Assembly: GCF_000340215.1 (NCBI RefSeq)
Contig: NW_006921546.1
Location: 1 to 64,000, forward strand
Direction of reading: 5' to 3'
Length of the DNA stretch: 64,000 nt
Source of the DNA: Pseudocercospora fijiensis CIRAD86
Lineage: Eukaryota; Ascomycota; Dothideomycetes; Mycosphaerellales; Mycosphaerellaceae
The notes under the pieces were generated by a model. The model worked only from the letters and a program-made list of their open reading frames with translations, was not told the DNA's origin and made no database searches. This document shows, piece after piece, positions 46,431 through 56,879 of this stretch (within the stretch, counting starts at the first letter, position 1; each line of letters starts with the position of its first letter). Both the position numbers and the translations under genes were made by a program.

Positions 46431-47358
46431 AACCTAGAGTTTATCCGCGAAGCAACGATAGTTAATTTATAGATTTTAGGGATTTTTACTAAATTTCGGA
46501 GTTTTTTACTAACTTATTAGCTTTTGTTTACGAAGTATTTAGGGCTACTAGAAAGGCTAGAGAAGGGAAACATAATTTAGAATAGAGAAGAATTTTATTT
46601 AGGTATTTATAAGTAAGTATTAGGTCTCCGCCTAAAATTAGGAGGTCCTCTTAGGACTAGAAAAAAGAAATATATAATAATACCTCCGAAACTACCTAGA
46701 GCCTACTAGAAAACCTATAGAAACCCTTATTAATCCGGCGGACCGATACGGTTAGTACCGAGATAGAGCGTAGTAGGAATACTTCTAAGAGAAGGAGATT
46801 AGCGAGGGAAATTATAAGGATAGAGATAAACTTACGTCTAAGTCTATTATACTACGATATTAGTAACGGTATTAGTTACCTCTAAGGCGATAGCGCTAAA
46901 AGATATAGTTAGCGAGGGTTTTATCGCGGGAAACGGGAAATCTTACCTAGATAATAATCCCTATAGCTAGAGAGACTTAAGAGCTTTCTATACCTTAAGA
47001 ACCTTAAGAAGCTCGGAGTGCTTCTCGGCAACGGTACTATAGGTCGCGCGGGTATAGCTAGCGTAGGCTACGTAGGCTATTTAAGGACTAAATAGTTAGC
47101 GAGGGTTATAGTACGGAAATCGCGAAAACTTATAGTAGGGCGTAAACGATTCTCTTACGAGCGCAATTAGCGTAGGCCCTTAAGCTAGCGGGCTAGAGAA
47201 AAGTTAGCGGACTCTACAATAAACAAGGCGGGAACCTTATAGATTAATCGACGTAGTCCTCGCCGGAGTTATAGCAACTAATATAGTAGATTCGACGAGC
47301 TATCTAGAATAAGTTAATTTTACGAAGGAAATCGTAGAGGATAGAGAGGGACTTACTA

Positions 47359-47436
<78 letters not shown>

Positions 47437-47826
47437 GGGATATATATATAAAGAAGAAGAAGAAGAGATAAAGAGGGAAATATTAATACTTCTAGAAAGC
47501 GACGTAGAAGTAAAGGTCGCGAATATAACGGAAGGCGCGATTATAAGTAAAGCGTTTAAAAGAGCAGTTGCGGCGCGTTTTAGAAGGCGGTAAGTAGGTA
47601 AAAGAGCGCGGTTTAGTAGTCGCGAGGAAAGTTATAGTCGTTAAGACCCTAGGTATAGCAACCCCGACCGGAAAGTAGTAGAAACCCTAATCGTAAAGAA
47701 GGAAACTACGAGCGCGTTACTTTAGGGAAGCTTAGATAAGTATAGATCTAACGGATAAAGTAATTGCGATAGAAACTACGACGGGCTTTCTATCTCCGCT
47801 AAGGAAGAGGAGAAGGACGGGGATAA
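46430..47826 (+). other. Gypsy 3' untranslated region with (TAG)n microsatellite
   Basis: A long non-coding tail between pol and the 3' LTR, conserved in the second gypsy copy (59,060-60,417). It contains about 26 TAG units at 47,358-47,437; the second copy has only a short interrupted version (60,003-60,027). The sequence was probably (CAG)n before RIP converted each CpA. A purine-rich stretch (AAGGAAGAGGAGAAGGACGG, about 47,802-47,821) just before the LTR is a good polypurine tract. Confidence 0.75.
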
Positions 47827-48013
47827 TATAAAGGGCTACGCCCTAGGTAAAAAGCGCTAGCCTTAGGCATTCGGCCTACGCGACTCTAACCTACTACTTA
47901 GCGCTTAGCGTACTATATAAAACTATTCGGATTTACGTAGATAGACTTAGCTCTTTATCGAACCTATTAAGTCTTATATCTAGTATCTATATACGCGTTG
48001 CTTACCCGTAATA
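47827..48013 (+). repeat. Gypsy 3' LTR
   Basis: 187 bp, from TATAAAGGGCTACGCCC to CCCGTAATA, followed by the duplicated TTAGG. Confidence 0.92.
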
Positions 48014-48289
48014 TTAGGGCTACTACTCCCGGTTTGTTTAAAGGCCTAATTAAGCTACTTCGGGCTTAGGTAGGTCTCCGGTATAGATACTAGTACTAAG
48101 CCCGCGCTAGCGGACTTCTACCCGTCGGCGTTAACCTACTTTGCGTTATAAGATAATATAGCAAAGTAGGCTTAAGGCTATCGCGTAGGTCTAGATAATT
48201 ATAGCTAGATACTTATACTAGTTAGAACCTTTGCTAGGCTTAGCTATAGAGTAGCCGACGTATATAAAGCCTAGCTTAAAGCGAAGATT

Positions 48290-48674
48290 CGGACTATTAT
48301 TTGTTTATTTACTAATATCCGAGCTCGTACGGGACCTCTACGGACGCTAACTAAAATTTCTCGACGGTCCTACTAGCTTATTCGCTATATATAACGGCCG
48401 TCTAATATTATCCGTATCGCGCTACCCGCTAAGGGCGCGATATATACGCGGGATAATTTAAGCGACTCCTATACCTCTATTAACTAGAGATATAATACTC
48501 GGTCGATATTGCTATAAGTTATATATACGATATATCTCTACTAAAATTAGAGCACTTTTTATTTCCTATATAATTGCTATAGTTAATAGTACGACCTAAT
48601 AGGGGTCTACGGGACTTCCTATATTTCGCTAGGATAGTTCTATAGAAATTAAGTATATAGATACGGCTAGAATA
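48290..48674 (-). repeat. Dispersed repeat copy C (truncated)
   Basis: Matches the first 385 bp of copies A and B, from AGATTCGGACTATTATTTG to AGATACGGCTAGAATA, then diverges abruptly. The 271-bp stretch before it (48,019-48,289) holds no recognisable feature. Confidence 0.8.
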
Positions 48675-50690
48675 AGAGTAAGTATATACTATAATATCTA
48701 GGGTACCGCTTACTACGGAATAGTAGCCCTTAGGTTATAGGTCGTATCGCGGACTATAGCTAGTAGTAATTACGTCTATTTGTAATAATTGTCGCGGATA
48801 CGCCTATAATAGGCAGCTATAGGGTAGAAAGGTACTTATATTAAGACAAGGAGAAGAAATATAACCCGAGTTATACGTTATTTTAATCGTAGTTAAGTAG
48901 CTCTTAAAGCACTAATTAAGTAAAACTAATTAAGCTCTATAATAGCCCTAGACTACTATAACCGACCTCTTCTATACTATATATAGCTAATATATATTAT
49001 TAACGACGAGACTATATCGTCGATTACCTAGTAGGCCCTAAGATATATATATCCTTTCTCCTACCTATAATTAGTTACTATCCTTAGAAGACGTAGTATA
49101 GCGACTACGACGAGTACGTCGGTAGCTATCGCCGTATTTCTTCTTATACTTCTTATAGGACTTCTACTTAGAGATAAACTCCTCCTCGTCCTCTTTAGAT
49201 TCTAGACTACGCTTACGCTTTAAAGACGCCTTCTTCTTTCCTAAGCCGTAGCTCGAGCTATAATAGCGGTGGCTCTTCTTACTAGAGTAGTACTTTAACT
49301 TCGATAATCGGTAAGGAGCGTTGCGATATCCCTTAGAGCTACGCTTATTCTTACTATACTTACTAAACTTAGTATAATCTCTCTTTTTATAAGAGAATCG
49401 ACGCTTCTTAGAGTTAGCGTCGGACGAGTTAGACTAGCTAGATAATCCCGAGTTAGACTTAGACGCCTTCTCTAAGCTAGAGGATATAAAGCTAGAAGGC
49501 TCCGACTCGCTCCTAGATATATAAGAAGCTACTTTGCGCTCCTCGATAACCTTAGCTTTGCCTTCGGATAGTACTATAGCTTCGTTATCCTAGGCGCCTC
49601 CCTTACGCTTCTCTATACTTAGCTATTCGTCTATACTAGGCTTCTTCTCGCCTTTTAAGTTAGTAGACTTAGTCTTAGAATTAGACTCGTCTATAGTATA
49701 GGAAAAGCGCCGGTCGTCGTCCTTACTATTTAATAGGATAGTAATAGAAGCCGTAGGCTTAATCCGATATAGGTAGGAGCCGAACGTATAGCGTAGAGTT
49801 ATAGGGTATATCGGCTAGAGGCCGGCCGGACTACCGTTAGTACGAGACGAAGCCTTATTATCGCTAGATATACGCGGTAAAGCTATAGTACTAGTTGTCT
49901 TTGCCTTCGCGATATCGCCGCTAGCTATAATAGACTAGCTACCTAATATAATACTTTGCGAGATAAGACTAGCGCTTTATTATATTACCTAAACGTAGTA
50001 ATATAGTTAGATATACTAGTAGGATTCTTACCTAGAACTTTTAAGAGCTACTCGAGTATAGCAGTAGAACCCTCGTCTCTACTATAACGATATATAAGCT
50101 CCTAAATAACGGCTTCTAGCTATAGATCGGTTAGTCTATATAGTAGCCGACCTAGTAGTATAAGAGGGCTTATATTAGGGTCGTTCTCCTATACTAGCTT
50201 ATTACTAGAGAGTTAGGCCTTTAGAGGCATAGTATAGATATTTAAGCCCCTCTCTATTTCTATTATAGGCGACGGTTAATAGTAATATCGCCGGCTATAA
50301 GGCGTATACGTATGTATCCTATCGTATTAACGGAGGATAGTTATTATTTAAAATAAGCGGGAAACTATATACGCGCTCTAAGTACGAGATCGCGTTAAGG
50401 GGAAAAACAAGATTAAGGTATATATCGTTACTACGATAATACTAAGGGATATAGGCTATACGCCCTAAGCCCCCGCGTAGACCTATAGTATCTTATAGAT
50501 CGAAGTCCGACTAGGGAAAAGCTAGAACTCGTCGCTATATTATATTACTACTATACGCTACTTAACTAATCCCCCTACCTCTACTTAGGCCCTCGGCTAG
50601 ATACCTTAGGTTAGCGAAGCTAGGGCTCTAGCGGAGCGCCTAGGGATAACCTAGGTAAAAGCGTCGGGTTAACGCTATATTTTAATACGA
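48675..50690 (-). pseudogene. Decayed gene encoding a Lys/Ser-rich protein
   Basis: A minus frame from about 50,690 down to about 49,080 reads FYLGYPQALRQSPSFANLRY, DLQDTIGLRGGLGRIAYIP, then a Ser-rich section (EKASKSNSGLSSQSNSSDAN, about 49,400-49,480) and very basic runs (KKRRFSYKKRDYTKFSKYSK and KSYKKYKKKYGDSYRR, about 49,120-49,400). No zinc knuckle or catalytic motif is seen. The charge pattern suggests a nucleic-acid-binding protein such as a retroelement Gag or a nuclear protein. Confidence 0.5.
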
Positions 50691-50692
50691 AT

Positions 50693-50792
50693 TTGATTGG
50701 TAGTGTGATAATATAGTATGTTTTGTGTATGTAAGTGTGTAAAAGGACCTCGAGACTGCTCTTAGGATAAATAATAACCCTGTTGTATGCCT
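50693..50792. other. RIP-escaped, TpG-rich island
   Basis: About 100 bp holding roughly 14 TpG (GTAGTGTGATA, TATGTTTTGTGTATGTAAGTG, CTGTTGTATGC) between stretches with almost none. It is either unique sequence outside the repeats or a recent acquisition. It lies immediately upstream, on the minus strand, of the Lys/Ser-rich gene, so it could be its promoter or 5' leader. Confidence 0.6.
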
Positions 50793-51684
50793 AATAGAGC
50801 CTATACGAATAGCTTAGAAAATACGCCGTAATTCGTCGATATATTAGAAGCCCTTAAAGTAGAAGAGTCGCCGCTAAATAGTCTATAATACGACATTATA
50901 GCGATAGAATTTTCGGATACAAAATATAGGCTATTTTTAACAAATACCTAGCCTAGGACCTCCCGTTTTTTATATGTCTATATAGGGTATAGTTAGTATA
51001 TAGTCGCATAGGAGGGCTATATAGCTATATAGCTATTCCTTTTGCCCGGCTCGTTTTTAGGCCCTAGAAAGCGAGGATTAGTGCCTTAGGGACCGAGCTT
51101 CGAGGGACTATATATAGGGAGTAATCCCCCTATATAGTAGACGCTAAAACAGGAGCTAAGCGTAGTAAGGGAAGCCGCTACTATAAGCGATATTAGGCTA
51201 TTCGAGTAGGTATAACGCGCAGTCTTCGCTTTCTAGTACCTAGCTATAATACGTTAGGCGGACTATAACTAATTATTTAACCTTCGCTTTAGTTCCTTTC
51301 GTAGCGTTATCGAGCGGACCTTTAGTATAGTAAAGCGACGTTTCCGTGTTTTCTAGAGTACGCCGTAATATAGTATTTGCGCTTAAAAATATATATAGTA
51401 TACTTTACTACTACCCTCTATACTATCCTTTAAGAAACCTAAGCGAAGGCGGTAGATATATTTAAATTAAAGGCTAATACGGCTAGCGATAGGCTATTCG
51501 ATAATACCGCTACGGCTATAGAAGAAGATAATAGTATTAGAGGACTAATAGATAGGCTAAGAGATACTACTATACTCGAAATATAGCAAGTATACTAATA
51601 ATACCTATAAGATTAAGAAGATAAGATAATATTGTTTTAGCTAGAAAGGTTATAGATAGGCGTAGCTTCTTTATTTACTCGAAA
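50793..51684 (+). other. RIP-degraded region, coding toward its right end
   Basis: Mostly uninterpretable, but a plus frame at about 51,430-51,680 reads ADTASDRLFDNTATAIEEDN and RGLIDRLRDTTILEIQQVYQ with a helical, acidic character, and stops abruptly at the LINE insertion. The continuation after the LINE (56,653 onward) was not resolved. Family unknown. Confidence 0.35.
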
Positions 51685-51719
51685 TATTAACGGTCTTAAT
51701 AGTTACAAGGATAGAAAAT

Positions 51720-52960
51720 AGCAGCGAACAATCAGAGACGAAGGGAAGACAGTTAAGAAGGAAGGGAGGACGAATAGAAAGCACTATATACTAGGGCAGA
51801 GGAGGTGCTAAAGGCGGAAGATAGAAGAACCCCTAAGAGGGCATATAGGATAATAATCTTAGAACTCCTTAGAGGACTAAAAGCAATCTACAACTAGGCA
51901 AGCTACGTAATTACAAAGGTAGCTAATATAGTCGTAGCAAAGATTACGAAGAAACAATAGGAGATAAGCCTAAACTACCGCACCTAGGTAGCAGTAGCTA
52001 GTTAGGAGGCGCTAAAACCCCCGAGGATAGTAGTTAGAGTCTATATTACGGACCTATAGGAGCAAAAGGAAATCTAAGGACTTATAGGGAAAGAGATTGT
52101 AGAAAGAATTACAGTTAAAGAGGTAATTAGGGCTAGGAACGAAGGTAAAGGGGTAATTAAGCTATTTATAGCATAAGAGCAGGACAAAAAGAAGCTAGAA
52201 ACACAAAAAGAATAGACAACTAAGATAGGGAAAATAGCAAAGGTCTCCTAATAGCAATTTATAATTATAGCCTATAGTATAATAAGAAGCTTTAAGGAAG
52301 AACAGGATATTAAGAGCCTATAGAGACAAAACTAAGCTATATGCCTAGGCCTAAAGATTACAAAAGTAGTATAGATTAAAAGGAAAATCGAAGAGACTAA
52401 GAAGCAGTCTTCCCTAATTATTTAGGTAGGGAGTGTAGAGCAAGCTAATATAGTACTAGACTAGGGGTTGTTCTAAGACTTCGAAAGATTAGAAACAGAG
52501 ATATATAGAAGCAACTATAGGATAATACAGTACTTTAAATATCAACACTATAGACACTTAGTAGCTAAGTATATAAAGACAACTAACACCTACTCCTATT
52601 ATATAGGGGATTACTAGGTTAAAGAATGCAAAGTATATAAAGGAGAAGCAAGATATATATACTGTACTAAAAGACACCCCTCTTAGGCGAAGGAATGCCT
52701 AGTAAGAATACAGGCAGCTAGGAAGGCAAAGGAAGCTAGAATCAATATACTAAAAAGATATATAATAAGCTAGGGTAGCTAGGTGTAGAAGCAACCTAGC
52801 TAAGTGCTATAAAAGAGGTCTAGGCAAGATAATAGGTTCACATTTAGGGCCTTACTAGTATAAGAGAGTTACTAGCAACTAGGGAGACTAAGATACCTTA
52901 ACATTGCAGGAAAGGAAGTAGGGCAGACAAAGCTTAGTCAAATATTAGTCTAAAGTAAGG
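51720..52960 (+). pseudogene. LINE ORF1 (Gag-like, zinc knuckles)
   Basis: A Lys/Glu/Arg-rich product followed by a knuckle region at about 52,530-52,720: YFKYQHYRHLVAKY, YSYYIGDYQVKEC, YCTKRHPSQAKEC. These are CCHC knuckles in which many Cys are now Tyr. In Tad-type LINEs ORF1 binds element RNA. The start codon is not identifiable. Confidence 0.7.
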
Positions 52961-52999
52961 GAAGACTAAAGGAAAACTTATAGGGAAATAATATAGATA

Positions 53000-53720
53000 A
53001 AACCTAATAAACATTGCAACATTACTAAACATTATATAGTACAATGTTAATAAGAGCAAAGACAAGGTATAGAGGAGCTTCCTTTAAGTACTAAACCTAA
53101 AAGAACATTACATTATTGCAATCTAAGAGCCCTAGCTCAACCTATATATAAAGAGACTAGTAACAGTCAAAGACCTAAGATACTACCTAATTATCTATAA
53201 CTAGGGAGCCCTAAGGATATGTATCTATATTAGTAAGGAGATAGATATAGAAACCTAGCAGGCTATACTATAGGAGGATAGGGACCTAACATTAGTTTAA
53301 GTAGAGATATCCTAAGGTATACTCTAAGTCTACTGTATATACAACCTACTACTAGACTTAAGAAGCAGTACCTAACTAAAAACCCTAGAAAGACTACCTA
53401 GAGTTATCTAGGGGAACACCTACTAAATCCTACTTAGGGATTTCAACCTCTACTACCCCCTCTAGGGCTTAGACTTTACCCTAGCTTACTACTTCCTAGC
53501 AGGAAGACTGATTAATATACTAGAGAGGGAAGGAATAGAAATTGTTACCCTAAAGGGACTAATTACTTAGGAGGTAAGAGGAAGCAGTAGCATACTAGAC
53601 CTATACTTTGCATTACATTAGATTAGGAATAGGATTATAAGATATAGGGTTAACTAGGAACTAGAAGAATTATTAGACCACTTCCCGGTGTAGATTAAGC
53701 TAAATGTCTAAGCTAATTAA
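53000..53720 (+). pseudogene. LINE ORF2, AP endonuclease domain
   Basis: Reads LLNIIQYNVNKSKDKVQRSF (about 53,020), HYIIAIQEPQLN (catalytic Glu in the QEP motif), then LLRDFNLYYPLQGLD (family GDFNxHHPxWG) and an LDHFPVQIKL end matching SDHxPI. These are the hallmarks of the endonuclease/exonuclease/phosphatase fold that nicks the target DNA. His-to-Tyr and Trp-to-stop changes are RIP-type. Confidence 0.85.
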
Positions 53721-55588
53721 GAAAGGGAACTAGAGGAGAAGCTCAACTAGAAAGGTACTTAATAGGGCAGGATTAGGGAGGAACTAGAAAGGGATCTAAA
53801 ACTAGAGGAACTCTTAATAAAGCACCTACTAAGGCTAGAGGACATTAATAAGGCAGTAGAAGAACTAACAGGAATCCTAAAATAGGTAGCTAGAAAGCAT
53901 ACCCTAGCAAAGAAACATTTACTATACTAGCAACTATACTAGACTAGTAAGTATATAAGGAAGGTTAAAGTAGTAAGGAAGGCTAGGAGGTAGTAGACAC
54001 AAACCTATACCTAAGAAGTATAGGATAACTATAACAAAGCCTACTAGGAAAAGAAGATCTAGATTAAGAAAGACAAGATATAAGAATAGAGATCTATAAT
54101 AGGAATAATTATAAAGAAACTAGAGGAGATATAGAGGATAGCTAAATAGGCAAGGAGACCTAAATAGGACAAGGATATACTACTACAATTCCCGGACATT
54201 ATAGACTAATAAGGACAAATGTAGACTACAATAGAAGGGAAAGCAAGAGCCCTAGGCTAATACTTCTTCTATAGAAAAGTACAAGCAGACCTATTAGATA
54301 TAAAGGAGAAAGAATAAGAGACTCTACTACTAGGTATACTAAGAGACACCTAGGTTAAACCCGAAACTATTAAAAGGATCCTAAAGAAAATTCTAGGCAA
54401 TAAGGCACTAAGAGAAGACAAGATCTATAACAAACTTCTAAAAGCATATAGGAAGGGGCTAGCCCTAGTACTAGCTAATATCTTTTTACAAAGCCTAGCA
54501 CTAGGACACTACCTAAGACTATTTAGGAAGTCCCTAATAGTAGTGCTAAGGAAGCCCTAGAAGGAAGACTATATATAGCTTAAGGCCTATAAACTAATAG
54601 CCCTACTTAATATAATAGGCAAGGTGCTAGAAAAAATTATCGCTAAAAGGCTAACAACCTTTGCCGAGGAAAGGAATATCCTTCCTAAAGGCTAGATAGG
54701 AGGAAGAAAGAAGAGGTTAATACTAATAGCTATAGAACTAATTATAGAATAGATTAAGCATATCTAGCACTATAGTTAAAACTAGGTAGCAACCCTCCTC
54801 TCCCTTAATATCTTAGGAGCCTTTAATAATATCTCCTATAAAAGGCTCCTATATATACTTAAATAGAAAGCTATACTAAACTAGATAGTCTAATTTATCT
54901 AGTCCTTCCTATAGGAAAGATCAATATAGATTATCCTAGGCAAATTCAAATCAGACCTAATGCTAACTAAAAAGGGAATCCCCTAAGGATTAATACTCTC
55001 CCTAATCCTCTTCCTTATCTTTATAGTAGACCTACTCCCACTCCTAGAATTAAAAAACACATTAGCATTAGGGTTTGTAGATAACACAAACATCCTAGCC
55101 TAGTCTAAGATAATAGAAACTAACTACAAGATCCTAGAAGAGAAGCACTAGGAGTATAAAAAATAGGTAAGGAGGCATAGAGCAAAATTCGCCCTAGAAA
55201 AGTACTAGCTTATCTACTTTAGTAAGGCTAAATCAACCTACAATATAAAGCAATTAATCACTATCTAAGGCTTTAAAACCTAACTATTAGTAGAGCTTAG
55301 GGTACTAGGGATCTAGCTAGATCTAAAACTGAATTAGGGACTATAAGTAAAGAAGGCAAAGTAGAGGGTAGATGCTAATATACAATCTATTAATAGGCTT
55401 ATAGCCTCTATATAGGGGGCTACATTCGAGAAAGCCAAAGTTATATACAAAGCAATTATCAAGCTAGCAATACTATATAGAGCACAGATATAGACAGCCT
55501 AAGAGAAAACATCTTAAGAGGATTAAGCAACTAGTTAGCAGGTCCTATACCTAAGCCTAAGCAAATCCTAGGAGTATATAAACTATAC
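53720..55588 (+). pseudogene. LINE ORF2, reverse transcriptase
   Basis: RT motifs: LKAYKPIALLNIIGKVLEKI (about 54,580-54,640), PKGQIGGRKKR, TLLSLNILGAFNN (motif A, normally FD), KGIPQGLILSLILFLIFIVD (motif B region, 54,975-55,035) and GFVDNTNILA (motif C, 55,074-55,085). The family box is FADD; the second Asp is Asn through GAC-to-AAC after T, a RIP change. Cut off by the assembly gap. Confidence 0.9.
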
Positions 55589-55688
55589 NNNNNNNNNNNN
55601 NNNNNNNNNNNNNNNNNNNNNNNNNNNNNNNNNNNNNNNNNNNNNNNNNNNNNNNNNNNNNNNNNNNNNNNNNNNNNNNNNNNNNNNN
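55589..55688. other. Assembly gap of 100 N
   Basis: Exactly 100 N, the conventional placeholder for a gap of unknown size. It removes the region between the RT thumb and the C-terminal domain of the LINE, where Tad-type elements may carry an RNase H. Any reading frame across it is artificial. Confidence 0.99.
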
Positions 55689-56520
55689 TACTTAAAGGGA
55701 CTAAGACACTAATATGCAGCAAAAGACAATAGAATACCTAGCCTAATAGACTATCTAAAAGCAACTAGACAAGATTAAAAGCCTAGTATATTAGGACTAG
55801 GAGGCGAGACAGACTACAAATAACTCCCTAGAAAGTTAAAGACCTTAGAGCAATATAGAGTCTTAACAAGAGAAATGCTAGAGAAAGAGCTTTAGGGACT
55901 AAATACAAGGCTAAAGGAAGATAAGCTAAAGGGAGAGAAACAAAGCCTAGCAGAATCAATTGCTAGACACCTATAGGAGCAGGAATAGAACAAAACACAA
56001 GTCAGACTAGGAACCCTAAAGGTACTAATTAAATTTAGTCAACATAACTACTAGCTCTATAAGGACCTAAATAGGGCCGAGGCAAGCCTAGCTATCCAAA
56101 TTAGATCTAAATATATTAGACTCAGATCTTACCTATTTAGAAGAAACGTCCTAGGAATTAAAAGCAGAGCTTACCAATATAGCTACTAATCTTAGAACCC
56201 TAAGTATATACTGCTAGTCTGCCCTTAATAGTTAGAAAGTAGAAGTAATTAGAGACTAAAAGCAATAGAAAGGGAATACGATAAGCTAATCTAGAGTAAG
56301 GAAGACCTAAAGAGGATAGTAAAGTGGATTATTAAACAGGGATTCGTATAACAATTCGCACTAGCAAGGGAAACTAAGGAGTAGATAAGAAGGAGGGAAG
56401 AAGAGGGGGAAAGAAGGGTAGGGCAGCAGGCAAGGTAGTTAGAGGGTAACAACTATAACACTAGTATACCCTAGAGGAAGGAAAACAAGGAAACGAGGAA
56501 GATTAACACTTATAAATAGG
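55689..56520 (+). pseudogene. LINE ORF2 C-terminal region
   Basis: Reads LAIQIRSKYIRLRSYLFRRN then YQYSYQSQNPKYILLVCPQQ (about 56,085-56,230). This matches the conserved LINE tail (QLRTGHIGLNxYLxRI...CxCGxxxETVxHxLLxCP), with most Cys and the His converted to Tyr or lost. The frame continues to a basic, Arg/Glu-rich end near 56,520. Confidence 0.7.
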
Positions 56521-56614
56521 ACAGGAGGGAGGTTTTTACCAACTAAGTTGGTTTCCTACCTAAAAACAATATATAGAAACAGACCTACATAGGCCGAAAG
56601 GCACTACAATAGGC

Positions 56615-56638
56615 AAATGAAATATCTATCTATCTATC
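56615..56638 (+). repeat. LINE 3' simple-repeat tail
   Basis: Four to five ATCT units directly before the downstream target duplication, the usual position of a non-LTR retrotransposon tail. Confidence 0.8.
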
Positions 56639-56732
56639 TATTAACGGTCTTAGTTATTATTAGATTATAGCTATTTTATATAGAATTTATTATTTCTATA
56701 GTATCGTACTAGACTTCCTACTATAATTAGAA

Positions 56733-56868
56733 AACTTTGTTAACACAACTTATAGCTAAGAAATATTATTTTATATTAGAACCTTAGGTACTACTAGAAC
56801 CGTACTAGGGATATAGATCTAAAGATATTCTAAAAAAAAGTTGTGTTTAAGAACAGCTAACAAATCTA
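56733..56868. mobile_element. MITE-like inverted repeat, unmutated
   Basis: Left arm TTAACACAACTT (56,740-56,751) and right arm AAGTTGTGTTTAA (56,839-56,851), nearly complementary, with TpG and CpA intact inside a RIP-degraded region. About 110 bp between outer ends, no coding potential. It may be a small DNA transposon derivative. Confidence 0.45.
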
Positions 56869-56879
56869 ATACTTTAGTT

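Larger units (their letters stand above)
41203..48018 (+). mobile_element. Complete Ty3/gypsy chromovirus with target duplication
   Basis: The element spans 41,208-48,013 (6,806 bp), bounded by 187-bp LTRs and a 5-bp duplication TTAGG (41,203-41,207 and 48,014-48,018). Order: LTR, gag with zinc knuckle, protease, RT, RNase H, integrase, chromodomain, long 3' region with a TAG microsatellite, LTR. Gag (phase of 41,521) and pol (phase of 42,774) differ by one base, consistent with a -1 frameshift. Pol keeps one phase over at least 3.5 kb, so decay was by point mutation, not indels. The LTRs differ at about ten of 187 positions, more than the copia LTRs, suggesting an older insertion. Confidence 0.95.
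51685..56652 (+). mobile_element. Tad-like non-LTR retrotransposon (LINE) with 14-bp target duplication
   Basis: The element occupies about 51,699-56,638 and is flanked by direct copies of TATTAACGGTCTTA (51,685-51,698 and 56,639-56,652), a typical LINE target duplication. It encodes a Gag-like ORF1, an apurinic endonuclease, a reverse transcriptase and a C-terminal Cys/His region, and ends in an (ATCT)n tail. It is strikingly CpG-poor while keeping CpA: 52,921-53,160 has no CpG and 14 CpA (counted by eye), the reverse of its neighbours. Trp codons are still TAG, so it is inactive. A 100-N gap interrupts it. Confidence 0.93.

Noticed and set aside
55531..55722. Open frame across the N gap
   Set aside because: The frame is open only because it contains 34 undetermined codons.
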